From contig CAMNHH010000039.1 of assembly GCA_946539175.1 (NCBI GenBank), positions 1 to 15,466 of the forward strand: DNA of 15,466 nucleotides, in the 5' to 3' direction. Source of the stretch: an uncultured Clostridia bacterium (GTDB lineage: Bacteria > Bacillota > Clostridia > Oscillospirales > Oscillospiraceae). Shown here in pieces: positions 9,203-14,738 of the stretch. Each line of letters starts with the position of its first letter. Positions within the stretch are counted from its first letter, which is position 1. Below the pieces are notes generated by a model. That model searched no databases. It saw nothing but the letters and a program-made list of their open reading frames with translations, and was not told the DNA's origin. Position numbers and translations under genes: made by a program.

Positions 9203-10555
9203 TTATTCCGCCGCCGGCTGGGGCAGGGGCGCCAGCACCAGATCCTCGTAACGGACGTTCAGAGGGTTGGCGTCCAGCATCTCCTCGATCAGGCTGTCCA
9301 TTCTGGAGACGGGGTAGTTCTCCTCCGCCACGGCCTGCCAGTGGTATTTCTCGCTCTGGCCCACGAAGTACATGACGTGGTAGCCGTAGGAGGTCTCCAC
9401 GATGCCGCTGTCCCCGCTCTGGCGGGCGGCGTCGAAGCACCAGTCGTTGAAGGCCTGGACCATCTGGCCGGGGAGGACGTCCTCATACAGGCCGCCGGTG
9501 GTCTTGGAGCCGGGGTCCTCGGTGTTCTCCTGGGCCAGTTGGGCAAAGTACTCCTCGCTGGGATTGTTCCGGAAGCCGGCCAGCAGCTCCTCGGCCTTTT
9601 CCTTGGCGGCGGCGTTGGCGGCGGCCACCTCCTCCTCGGAGGCGCCGTCGGCGGCGTCGGGGGTGATGAGGATGTGCCGCACGTTCACGCACTTCACCTC
9701 GGGGTCGATGCCCTCAAACTCCTCCGGGTGGGCGTCCCTGTAGGCCAGCAGATCCTCGTCGGTCCAGCTCAGATCCTCGTAGAGCTTGTTCTCATAGGAC
9801 ATGGCCAAAAAGTAGGTCCGCAGATAGTTCTCATACTCCGCCAGACCCACGCCGGTGCCCAGGGAGTCCTGCAGATAGGCCTCGGCGCTGTCGAAGCCCT
9901 GGCTCTTGGCGTCCTCCTCCAGGCCGGAGAGGATGGACTCCAGATGCTCCTGGTCCTCCTGGCCCATGACGTAGCCCGTCTCGGTGGCCTTGGTGGCGGC
10001 GGCGGCGTACTGCTGGAAGGCCTGCATGGAGCTCAGCACGAAGTACTGCTCCCAGTTCAGCCCGTCCACCATGGAGGGCTGCTCGCTCAGAGGCTTGGTG
10101 TCGTCCACCCCCAGCATGGCGCCGTAGTTGCTCATAAAGCCGTAGAAATCCATGACGTAGTAGACCTGGGCCTGCCGGTTGGTGAGGCTGTAGCTGCCGC
10201 AGCTGGCCACGGTCTGATCCAGGCGGGGATCGTCGGCCTGGATGCCCTCCGCGGTATAGACCTCCTTGCGCTTGACGGCCTGCATCTCGGGGGTCAGCTC
10301 GGGGGGCTGCTGGGTCTCCTGGGTTTCGGCCTGGCCGGAGGCAGCGGTGCTCTCCTGGTCGGCGGCGGTGCTCTCCTGGCCGGAGGCGGCGGTGCTGTCG
10401 GGCTTTGCGGCGCTGTCGGCGCCAGCGGTGGAGGCGGCGGTGTCGGAGGCGTCGGGTTTGCCGCTCAGCGCCTTGATGCCGAAGATCAGACCCACCACAA
10501 CGGCGGCGGCCAGCAGCACGCCCAGAATCATCACAAGTGTTTTTTTCTGTTTCAT
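9203..10555 (-). CDS. Membrane-anchored parvulin-type peptidyl-prolyl isomerase (PrsA/SurA-like foldase)
   Basis: This 450-residue protein probably assists folding of exported proteins outside the membrane. An N-terminal hydrophobic helix (about residues 6-27) follows a KQKK start. There is no lipobox cysteine, so unlike Bacillus PrsA it should be held by a transmembrane or uncleaved signal helix. Residues about 34-85 form an Ala/Ser/Thr/Gln-rich linker containing a repeated STAASGQE-like unit. A helical SurA-N-like region follows, then a parvulin domain (about 285-400) with NVRHILITPD, the FAQLAQENTEDPGS segment, GGLYEDVLPGQMVQAF and the closing GYHVMYF strand. Its own promoter and terminator make it monocistronic. 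It could be annotated as prsA, but the anchor differs, so no symbol is given. Confidence 0.88.
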   Translation of the reverse strand: MKQKKTLVMILGVLLAAAVVVGLIFGIKALSGKPDASDTAASTAGADSAAKPDSTAASGQESTAADQESTAASGQAETQETQQPPELTPEMQAVKRKEVYTAEGIQADDPRLDQTVASCGSYSLTNRQAQVYYVMDFYGFMSNYGAMLGVDDTKPLSEQPSMVDGLNWEQYFVLSSMQAFQQYAAAATKATETGYVMGQEDQEHLESILSGLEEDAKSQGFDSAEAYLQDSLGTGVGLAEYENYLRTYFLAMSYENKLYEDLSWTDEDLLAYRDAHPEEFEGIDPEVKCVNVRHILITPDAADGASEEEVAAANAAAKEKAEELLAGFRNNPSEEYFAQLAQENTEDPGSKTTGGLYEDVLPGQMVQAFNDWCFDAARQSGDSGIVETSYGYHVMYFVGQSEKYHWQAVAEENYPVSRMDSLIEEMLDANPLNVRYEDLVLAPLPQPAAE

Positions 10556-10608
10556 TTTGAAATCCCTTTCCGATCGTTGATATACCTTGATAGACGGTGA
10601 TTATTTGC

Positions 10609-10637
10609 ATAATATCACATTTTTTGAAAACATGCAA
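10609..10637 (-). promoter_or_regulatory. Promoter of the parvulin-type foldase gene
   Basis: On the - strand, TTGCAT (10632-10637) is followed after exactly 17 bases by TATTAT (10609-10614), with TGA just before the -10 box (extended -10). It lies about 54 bases upstream of the ATG. The rest of the divergent intergenic stretch (10556-10813) holds only this promoter and the opposite one. Confidence 0.7.
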
Positions 10638-10752
10638 CAGGAGAAAAACGAATTTTCTGTAAATTGGGGGGGCGATTGGGCAAATCCACTAAATGTAGCC
10701 CGGTGCCAAAATCCGCCCCGGTTTTTTGTGCGAAGTTCCACAGTTCGTCCGC

Positions 10753-10781
10753 TTGTCTGGGGGAGAAAAATGTGTTATAAT
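10753..10781 (+). promoter_or_regulatory. Promoter of the DnaD-like/DnaC-like operon
   Basis: TTGTCT (10753-10758), a 17-base spacer and a perfect TATAAT (10776-10781) preceded by TGT (extended -10) sit 32 bases before the ATG at 10814. A strong GGAGGTGA ribosome binding site follows at 10800-10807. Confidence 0.8.
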
Positions 10782-10813
10782 GTAATGCAATGTCGATTTG
10801 GAGGTGACGTATC

Positions 10814-11698
10814 ATGTCTGAGGTGATCCTGTCCAGCCAGAGCATCCGCAAGCTCCTGGCCGCCGGAAACGGCGACAGCGCCCTGCTGTATCTGTGCCGG
10901 GCCGCGGAGCTCAGCGACGTGCTGACGGGCTTCACCGAGGCGCGGCTGGAATGCGCGGAGAACCTGCTGCGGCAGCTGGGGCTGGACGAGCGGCAGAATC
11001 CCCGCTTCCAGGAGGCCGACCGGCGGCCGGAGTACACGGAGGAGGACGTGCGCCGTCAGATGGAGCTGCCCCGCTCCGGCTTCCGCCAGATGGTGGGGGA
11101 GGTCCAGCGCTACCTGGGCCGGATGCTCAGCACGGAGGAGCTGAAGCTGCTTCTGGGCATGGTGGAGTACCTGGGTCTGCCCGGCGAGGTGGTGAACGTG
11201 CTGGTCCACCACTGCGTGGAGCGCAGCCGCGCCCGGGGTGCGGGCCGGATGCCCTCCATGCGGATGATCGAGAAGGAGGCCTACCGCTGGGGAGACGCCC
11301 GGATCGACACCCTGGAGAAGGCCGCGGCCTATATCCAGAACGAAAACAAAAAGCAGTCCCGCCAGGCGGAGCTCTGCGGGCTGCTGGGCATCGGGGGCCG
11401 CCGTCTGACCCCCGCCGAGGAGCGCTATCTGCAGGCCTGGAGCGAGATGGGCTTTGCCAACGACGCCATCGAGCTGGCCTATGAGAAGACCTGCGAGAAC
11501 ACCGGCGGGCTGGCCTGGAAGTACATGAACAGCATCCTGGAGCGCTGGAACAACCAGGGGCTCTACACCGCGGACCAGGTCCGCGCCCTGGACCGGAAGC
11601 CCGCCGGGGCGGGCCGCAAGGGTGGCTATCAGCGCCACGGGGAGAGCCCCAGCCCCGCCATGCTGAACGCGGCCAAGCAGATGCTGGAGGAGGAGTGA
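10814..11698 (+). CDS. DnaD/DnaB-type replication initiation protein
   Basis: This 294-residue protein appears to contain two DnaB/DnaD C-terminal (DDBH2-type) domains in tandem. The first, about residues 93-172, reads EVQRYLGRMLSTEELKLL and ends around MRMIEKEAYRWGD. The second, about 195-257, ends with the family's YxxxILxxW signature (YMNSILERWNNQG). In Firmicutes such proteins remodel origin DNA and help load the replicative helicase. Residues 1-60 would be the N-terminal domain and show no clear winged-helix motif by eye. The C-terminus is short and basic. The next gene is a DnaC-type loader beginning two bases after the stop, and the stop lies between that gene's ribosome binding site and start. 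It could be called dnaD or dnaB; the tandem domains leave this open. Confidence 0.85.
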   Translation: MSEVILSSQSIRKLLAAGNGDSALLYLCRAAELSDVLTGFTEARLECAENLLRQLGLDERQNPRFQEADRRPEYTEEDVRRQMELPRSGFRQMVGEVQRYLGRMLSTEELKLLLGMVEYLGLPGEVVNVLVHHCVERSRARGAGRMPSMRMIEKEAYRWGDARIDTLEKAAAYIQNENKKQSRQAELCGLLGIGGRRLTPAEERYLQAWSEMGFANDAIELAYEKTCENTGGLAWKYMNSILERWNNQGLYTADQVRALDRKPAGAGRKGGYQRHGESPSPAMLNAAKQMLEEE

Positions 11699-11700
11699 CC

Positions 11701-12669
11701 ATGGCCTATACCAATACGGTCCTGAACCGGGCCAGAGCCCGGCTCAGCCAGGAGAACGAACGGAAGCGGGCGGAATACGAGGACCATCTGGCCAAGGCCT
11801 ACGCCCTGCGGCCCCGGCTGCGGGAGATCGACCGGAGCCTGGCGGGGACCTCCGCCCGGCTGGCGGCTCTGATTTTCCAGCCGGGAGACCCCCAGGTGGA
11901 GATCGCCCGGCTGCGGCAGGAGAACCTGGCCCTGCAGGACGAGCGGCAGTGGATCCTGGACGAGGCGGAGCTGCCCGACGGCTATCTGGACAACAGCCCC
12001 GTCTGCGGGCTCTGCGGAGGCAGCGGCTACCGGGGCTCCAGGATGTGCGAGTGCCTGCGGGAGCTGTGCCGCCAGGAGCAGAAGCGGGAGCTGGCCGCCC
12101 TGCTGCCCAGCGGCAAGGAGCGCTTTGAAAACTTTTCTCTGGAGCTCTACCCCGACCGCTACTACCCGGAGCTGGGGAACTCCGCCCGGGCTCTGATGCA
12201 GAAGAATCTCAACTACTGCAGGCGCTGGGCCCAGGAATTCCAGCCCGGCGTCCGCAGCCTCCTTTTCTCCGGGGCCACGGGCCTGGGCAAGACCTTCCTC
12301 TCCGGCTGCATGGCCCGCCAGGTGGCGGAGGGGGGCCACAGCGTGGTCTACGTGTCGGCGGGGAAGCTCTTTGCCGACTATGAGGCCGTGAAGTTCGAGC
12401 GGGCGGAGGCGGAGAGCCTCCGGGACTACCGGGACTGCGAGCTGCTGATCGTGGACGACCTGGGCACCGAGATGACCACGGAGTTCGTCAAGGCCGCCCT
12501 CTACGAGCTGGTGAACGGAAGGCTTCTGGCCCAGAGAACCAGCCTGATCTCCACCAATCTCAACGAGCGCGATCTGGAGGCCCGCTACGGCGGCCAGATC
12601 GCCTCCCGGCTGCTGGGCAGCTACCGGGTGATCTACTTCCTGGGCGACGACATCCGCCGGAGGAAATAA
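11701..12669 (+). CDS. DnaC/DnaI-like AAA+ helicase loader
   Basis: This 322-residue protein is a AAA+ ATPase of the IstB/DnaC/DnaI type, expected to load the replicative helicase with the DnaD-like partner encoded just upstream. The N-terminal half (about 14-90) is charged and probably coiled-coil. A cysteine cluster follows (C102, C105, C116, C118; a CxxC-x10-CxC pattern) that may bind zinc. The ATPase core shows Walker A GATGLGKT at 191-198, Walker B LLIVDD at 248-253, sensor 1 LISTNL at about 282-287 and a likely arginine finger in ASRLLG (301-306). The ATG at 11701 was chosen over an in-frame GTG at 11695 because GGAGGAGG (11686-11693) is spaced correctly only for the ATG. A strong terminator follows directly after the stop. 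Confidence 0.9.
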   Translation: MAYTNTVLNRARARLSQENERKRAEYEDHLAKAYALRPRLREIDRSLAGTSARLAALIFQPGDPQVEIARLRQENLALQDERQWILDEAELPDGYLDNSPVCGLCGGSGYRGSRMCECLRELCRQEQKRELAALLPSGKERFENFSLELYPDRYYPELGNSARALMQKNLNYCRRWAQEFQPGVRSLLFSGATGLGKTFLSGCMARQVAEGGHSVVYVSAGKLFADYEAVKFERAEAESLRDYRDCELLIVDDLGTEMTTEFVKAALYELVNGRLLAQRTSLISTNLNERDLEARYGGQIASRLLGSYRVIYFLGDDIRRRK

Positions 12670-12670
12670 C

Positions 12671-12711
12671 AACACGCGGCGCTTCGCAAAACCGAAGCGC
12701 CGCGTGTTTTG
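12671..12711. terminator. Terminator between the convergent helicase-loader and bactofilin genes
   Basis: A perfect 16-bp stem (12671-12686 with 12693-12708, loop CAAAAC) is followed on the + strand by TTTTG. It sits between two convergent genes and probably serves both, although the U-tract on the - strand is poor. Confidence 0.9.
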
Positions 12712-12721
12712 TCGGGCCAGT

Positions 12722-13612
12722 TCAGATGCGGAGCCGCTCTCCCACCGAGGCGGAGGGGTCCACGCTGAGGCTGCCGGAGTATTCCACCCGGTCAATGACG
12801 CACTCCGGGCCGATCCGGAGCGTGACGCCCCGGACGGTCTCGCAGTCGGTGTATTCCAGCTCAATCTCGTCCGCCTCGATGAGGGTGGCCGCCAGGTGGG
12901 GCCGCAGGGACCTGTCGTAGTCCACCCTGCGGCTGCCCAGGAGGGGAAGGCTGAAATTCAGATGGAGGTGGATGCCCCGGTCCTGCCCCGGGCCTCCCTC
13001 CGGGGCGCGGCGGACCCGGACGCTGCCGCCCACGATGGACTCGATGGCGCTCTCGCCGTTCAGCTCCAGCTCCACGCGCTCCGCGTTCAGCTCCCCGTCA
13101 ATGCTGACGGGGCCGGTGGCGCGGAAGCGCTCCGCCTGGACGTCCGCCTCCGCCTTCAGGGCGCCGGAGACGCTGAGCTCCTCCGCCCGCACCGGCGCCT
13201 CGGATTTCAGCACGCCGGAGATGGCCAGAGCGCCGCAGCGGATCTCGCCCTCGCTCTTGACGCTGCCGTTGATCCGCAGCCGCCCTTCCACAGCGCAGGC
13301 CCCCTCGGTCTTCAGACTGCCGGTGACCTCCGCGTCCCCGGAGATCAGGCAGTCCGCCTCGGTGCTGAAGGCGCCGAAGACGGAGAGGGACGCCGCCGAT
13401 ACGCCGCCCTCCACCTTGCAGGCCCCGTGGCAGCTGATGGGCCCGTGGACCGTCAGACCGCCGTCCTCCACCTTGCCCGCCCCGGGGACGCTGAATTCCT
13501 CGCACTCCACGGAGCCCGTGAGCTTGCCGGAGCCGGCGATCAGCACCTTGCCGAAGCGGCCGCCCTGCTCCTTGCCCACGCCCAGAATCTGTAAATCCCT
13601 GTATTCACCCAT
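12722..13612 (-). CDS. Bactofilin-like polymer-forming cytoskeletal protein (YhbE type)
   Basis: This 296-residue protein is dominated (about residues 18-180) by regularly spaced short strands with repeating G/S-V-x-x-x patterns such as VLIAGSGKLTGSVECEEF and AEVTGSLKTEGACAVEGRLRINGSVKSEGEI, the signature of the right-handed beta-helix of the bactofilin (DUF583) fold. Such proteins polymerise into filaments under the membrane without nucleotide. The C-terminal 110 residues are different and include the segment GIHLHLNFSLPLLG and a further strand-rich part, so the protein is longer than a typical stand-alone bactofilin. The start overlaps the end of the yhbD-like gene by eight bases, so the two are translationally coupled. 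Bacillus has the same order, yhbD followed by yhbE and yhbF. Confidence 0.85.
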   Translation of the reverse strand: MGEYRDLQILGVGKEQGGRFGKVLIAGSGKLTGSVECEEFSVPGAGKVEDGGLTVHGPISCHGACKVEGGVSAASLSVFGAFSTEADCLISGDAEVTGSLKTEGACAVEGRLRINGSVKSEGEIRCGALAISGVLKSEAPVRAEELSVSGALKAEADVQAERFRATGPVSIDGELNAERVELELNGESAIESIVGGSVRVRRAPEGGPGQDRGIHLHLNFSLPLLGSRRVDYDRSLRPHLAATLIEADEIELEYTDCETVRGVTLRIGPECVIDRVEYSGSLSVDPSASVGERLRI

Positions 13613-13997
13613 GTTGAATCGCTCCTTTCAGTTGTTCCAAAAGTTCCGTTTGTCGGTCTCCCAGTGCCAGCCGCACCGAGTCCAGTTCCTCCAGGGGATA
13701 GCGGTGAAGGCCGTAGGCGTCCTGGATCAGCAGCTCCGCCTTGGCTTCGGCAGAGGCGCTCTGCCGATGATTCAGCTCCGCCGCCAGGTCCTCCAGGGAG
13801 GCGCCCCGGTCCAGGATCTGCTCCATCCGGGGGATGATCTGCTCCCGCCGGAAAAAGGTCTCCTGGCCCGTGGGGGTGGAGCGCCGCAGAAACCAGTCCT
13901 CCGGGATCAGTCCCATCCGCTTGTAGCGGTACAGGGCCCCGTAGGAGATGCCGTACATCTCCAGCAGCTCCTTCTTGGAAATCAATCGCCGGTCCAT
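13605..13997 (-). CDS. yhbD: YhbD-type MerR-like transcriptional regulator (DUF4004)
   Basis: This 130-residue protein begins with a MerR-like helix-turn-helix (about residues 6-36: ISKKELLEMYGISYGALYRYKRMGLIP) followed by EDWFLRRSTPTGQETFF, the hallmark stretch of the YhbD/DUF4004 family. A helical C-terminal half (about 50-128) probably forms the dimer. In Bacillus yhbD precedes the bactofilin genes yhbE and yhbF, as here. AAAGGAGGA lies six bases before the ATG. Two matching palindromes in its own promoter make it a likely autoregulator of this two-gene operon; that is inference. No ligand-binding cysteines of the metal-sensing MerR type are present, so the signal is unknown. Confidence 0.82.
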   Translation of the reverse strand: MDRRLISKKELLEMYGISYGALYRYKRMGLIPEDWFLRRSTPTGQETFFRREQIIPRMEQILDRGASLEDLAAELNHRQSASAEAKAELLIQDAYGLHRYPLEELDSVRLALGDRQTELLEQLKGAIQHG

Positions 13998-14010
13998 ATG
14001 TCCTCCTTTC

Positions 14011-14054
14011 GTAACACTGTTACTTACATAATCATAATATCATAACATTGTTAC
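14011..14054. promoter_or_regulatory. Paired operator palindromes at the yhbD promoter
   Basis: Two 13-bp dyads share the pattern RTAACAnTGTTAC. GTAACACTGTTAC at 14011-14023 is perfect and lies between the expected start site and the ribosome binding site. ATAACATTGTTAC at 14042-14054 has one mismatch and lies in the -35/-10 spacer. Their centres are 31 bp apart, close to three helical turns. The YhbD-type protein encoded directly downstream is the obvious candidate ligand. Confidence 0.75.
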
Positions 14055-14062
14055 GATGTCAA
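14034..14062 (-). promoter_or_regulatory. Promoter of the yhbD-bactofilin operon
   Basis: A consensus -35 TTGACA (14057-14062), a 17-base spacer and TATTAT (14034-14039) preceded by TGA form one of the strongest promoters in the window. The spacer is occupied by a palindrome, so an intact promoter is probably held in check by a repressor. Confidence 0.88.
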
Positions 14063-14064
14063 GA

Positions 14065-14113
14065 GAAAAATGATCGGGCCGGGGACGGCGGCAGCTTGCC
14101 GGCGCCCCGGCCC
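14065..14113 (-). terminator. Terminator of the T-box transcription unit
   Basis: A 9-bp perfect outer stem (GGGCCGGGG at 14105-14113 with its complement at 14076-14084, read on the - strand) with further inner pairing is followed four bases later by TTTTT and CTC. It ends the 34-codon unit about 36 bases after the stop and abuts the -35 box of the next promoter. Confidence 0.75.
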
Positions 14114-14149
14114 GGAGGCTCGCGCAAATTTCTTCGCCCAAGATCGGGA

Positions 14150-14254
14150 TCAGAGCTTCGGCAGCCCCGCGAGGCTGGCGGCCAGCTCCTGATCGCTGGG
14201 GACGTAGTCGCGCATCTGGTCCTCGCGCAGATCGATTTTATAGGGAACGTCCAT
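14150..14254 (-). CDS. 34-residue ORF controlled by the T-box, function unknown
   Basis: I do not recognise this peptide, which reads MDVPYKIDLREDQ at the start and ends in a hydrophobic ELAASLAGLPKL helix-like tail. It is acidic in the middle and has no signal sequence, membrane segment, cysteine or tryptophan. The ATG is preceded by AAAGGACAGG at a suitable distance. It is the only ORF between the T-box attenuator (14331-14370) and the next terminator (14065-14113), so the regulated unit seems to encode this alone. It may be a genuine small protein, or the remnant of a longer gene lost by deletion; I saw no continuation after its stop. A longer open frame running upstream to 14434 is rejected because it reads through the leader RNA. 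Confidence 0.5.
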   Translation of the reverse strand: MDVPYKIDLREDQMRDYVPSDQELAASLAGLPKL

Positions 14255-14330
14255 GTTGATCCTGTCCTTTCCTTTATAAATACGTATCGGGACCCCGATG
14301 GGGAAACGCGCCCGGGGGCCGGGGGCAAAG

Positions 14331-14370
14331 AAAAAAGCCCTGCCCAAACGTCCTCTGACGCTGGGACAGG
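14331..14370 (-). terminator. T-box attenuator (intrinsic terminator)
   Basis: A near-perfect 14-bp stem, CCTGTCCCAGCGTC with GACGTTTGGGCAGG (loop AGAG), is followed by a run of six T (14331-14336). Its left arm lies eight bases past the end of the T-box sequence, as expected for a terminator competing with the antiterminator. Confidence 0.9.
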
Positions 14371-14604
14371 ACAGACTCCTGCGGTGCCACCCGGCTTGGC
14401 GTGATCCGTCATGCCCACTCACGCGTACCGACATACGCAGACCCGGATCACGGCGGGTCAGCCCGTCTCACATACTCAGGGCCGGAGCCCCTTTCCGCTC
14501 GCCCTCGGAAGCCCATTCGATCCCGACCCTTTGCCGCGCTCCCAGCACCGGCGGCTCTCTGGAAAAGGTCCATCGGAACTCTACTTACGCTCCCTCAACG
14601 GTTT
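14331..14604 (-). ncRNA. T-box riboswitch leader, probably tRNA-Trp responsive
   Basis: T-box leaders sense the charging state of a tRNA and permit read-through when the tRNA is uncharged. Visible on the - strand: a Stem I base (GGGAGC at 14589-14594 pairing with GCTTCC at 14507-14512), the AGUAGA specifier-loop strand, the distal AGAGAG motif (14555-14560) with GGTG (14546-14549) in a GCCGC/GCGGC hairpin, and the T-box GGGTGGCACCGC (14381-14392) whose bulge UGGC is at 14386-14389. The specifier-loop strand reads GAATGGG, giving UGG (Trp, 14513-14515) as the likely codon. The bulge UGGC implies a G discriminator base, which fits tRNA-Trp and tRNA-Asn but not tRNA-Met. The leader ends at the attenuator. 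Confidence 0.9.
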
Positions 14605-14610
14605 GGATGG

Positions 14611-14639
14611 ATTGTAGCACAGAGCTGAATATTTGTCAA
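14611..14639 (-). promoter_or_regulatory. Promoter of the T-box unit
   Basis: A consensus TTGACA (14634-14639), a 17-base spacer and TACAAT (14611-14616) preceded by TGC form a strong promoter; transcription should start near 14604. The T-box unit is therefore independent of the aldolase gene upstream. Confidence 0.88.
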
Positions 14640-14668
14640 GTATTATGTATAAATTTTCATCCAACCCC

Positions 14669-14701
14669 ACAAAAAACCGTGCCTGGGGCACGGTTTTTTG
14701 T
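14669..14701. terminator. Terminator of the aldolase gene
   Basis: A perfect 15-bp inverted repeat with loop TGG has a GC-rich core (CCGTGCC with GGCACGG) flanked by A6 and T6 runs, so it can work in both directions. It lies 37 bases beyond the aldolase stop codon. Confidence 0.92.
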
Positions 14702-14738
14702 ATGGGAGCTTGTCTCAGGCCGTTTGGCGCGGAGCTTC

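Noticed and set aside
7264..10600. Two long + strand open frames (7264-9072 and 9062-10600) opposite htpG and the foldase gene
   Set aside because: Both are antisense shadows with low-complexity Leu/Gly/His/Val composition. The second also runs through the htpG promoter, the CIRCE element and a terminator.
10655..10740. Possible terminator or riboswitch between the divergent foldase and DnaD-like genes
   Set aside because: Only a weak CCGG pairing precedes the TTTTTT run, and no known riboswitch core is visible.
14281..14298. Short ATCGGG-AC-CCCGAT inverted repeat between the attenuator and the 34-codon ORF
   Set aside because: It is a small 6-bp stem in the leader with no matching second copy or known motif. 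It could matter for translation, but nothing supports a separate feature.
14150..14434. A 94-codon frame extending the 34-residue peptide upstream
   Set aside because: The added part reads through the T-box sequence and the attenuator stem and U-tract, which are clearly structural RNA. The ATG at 14254 has the ribosome binding site.
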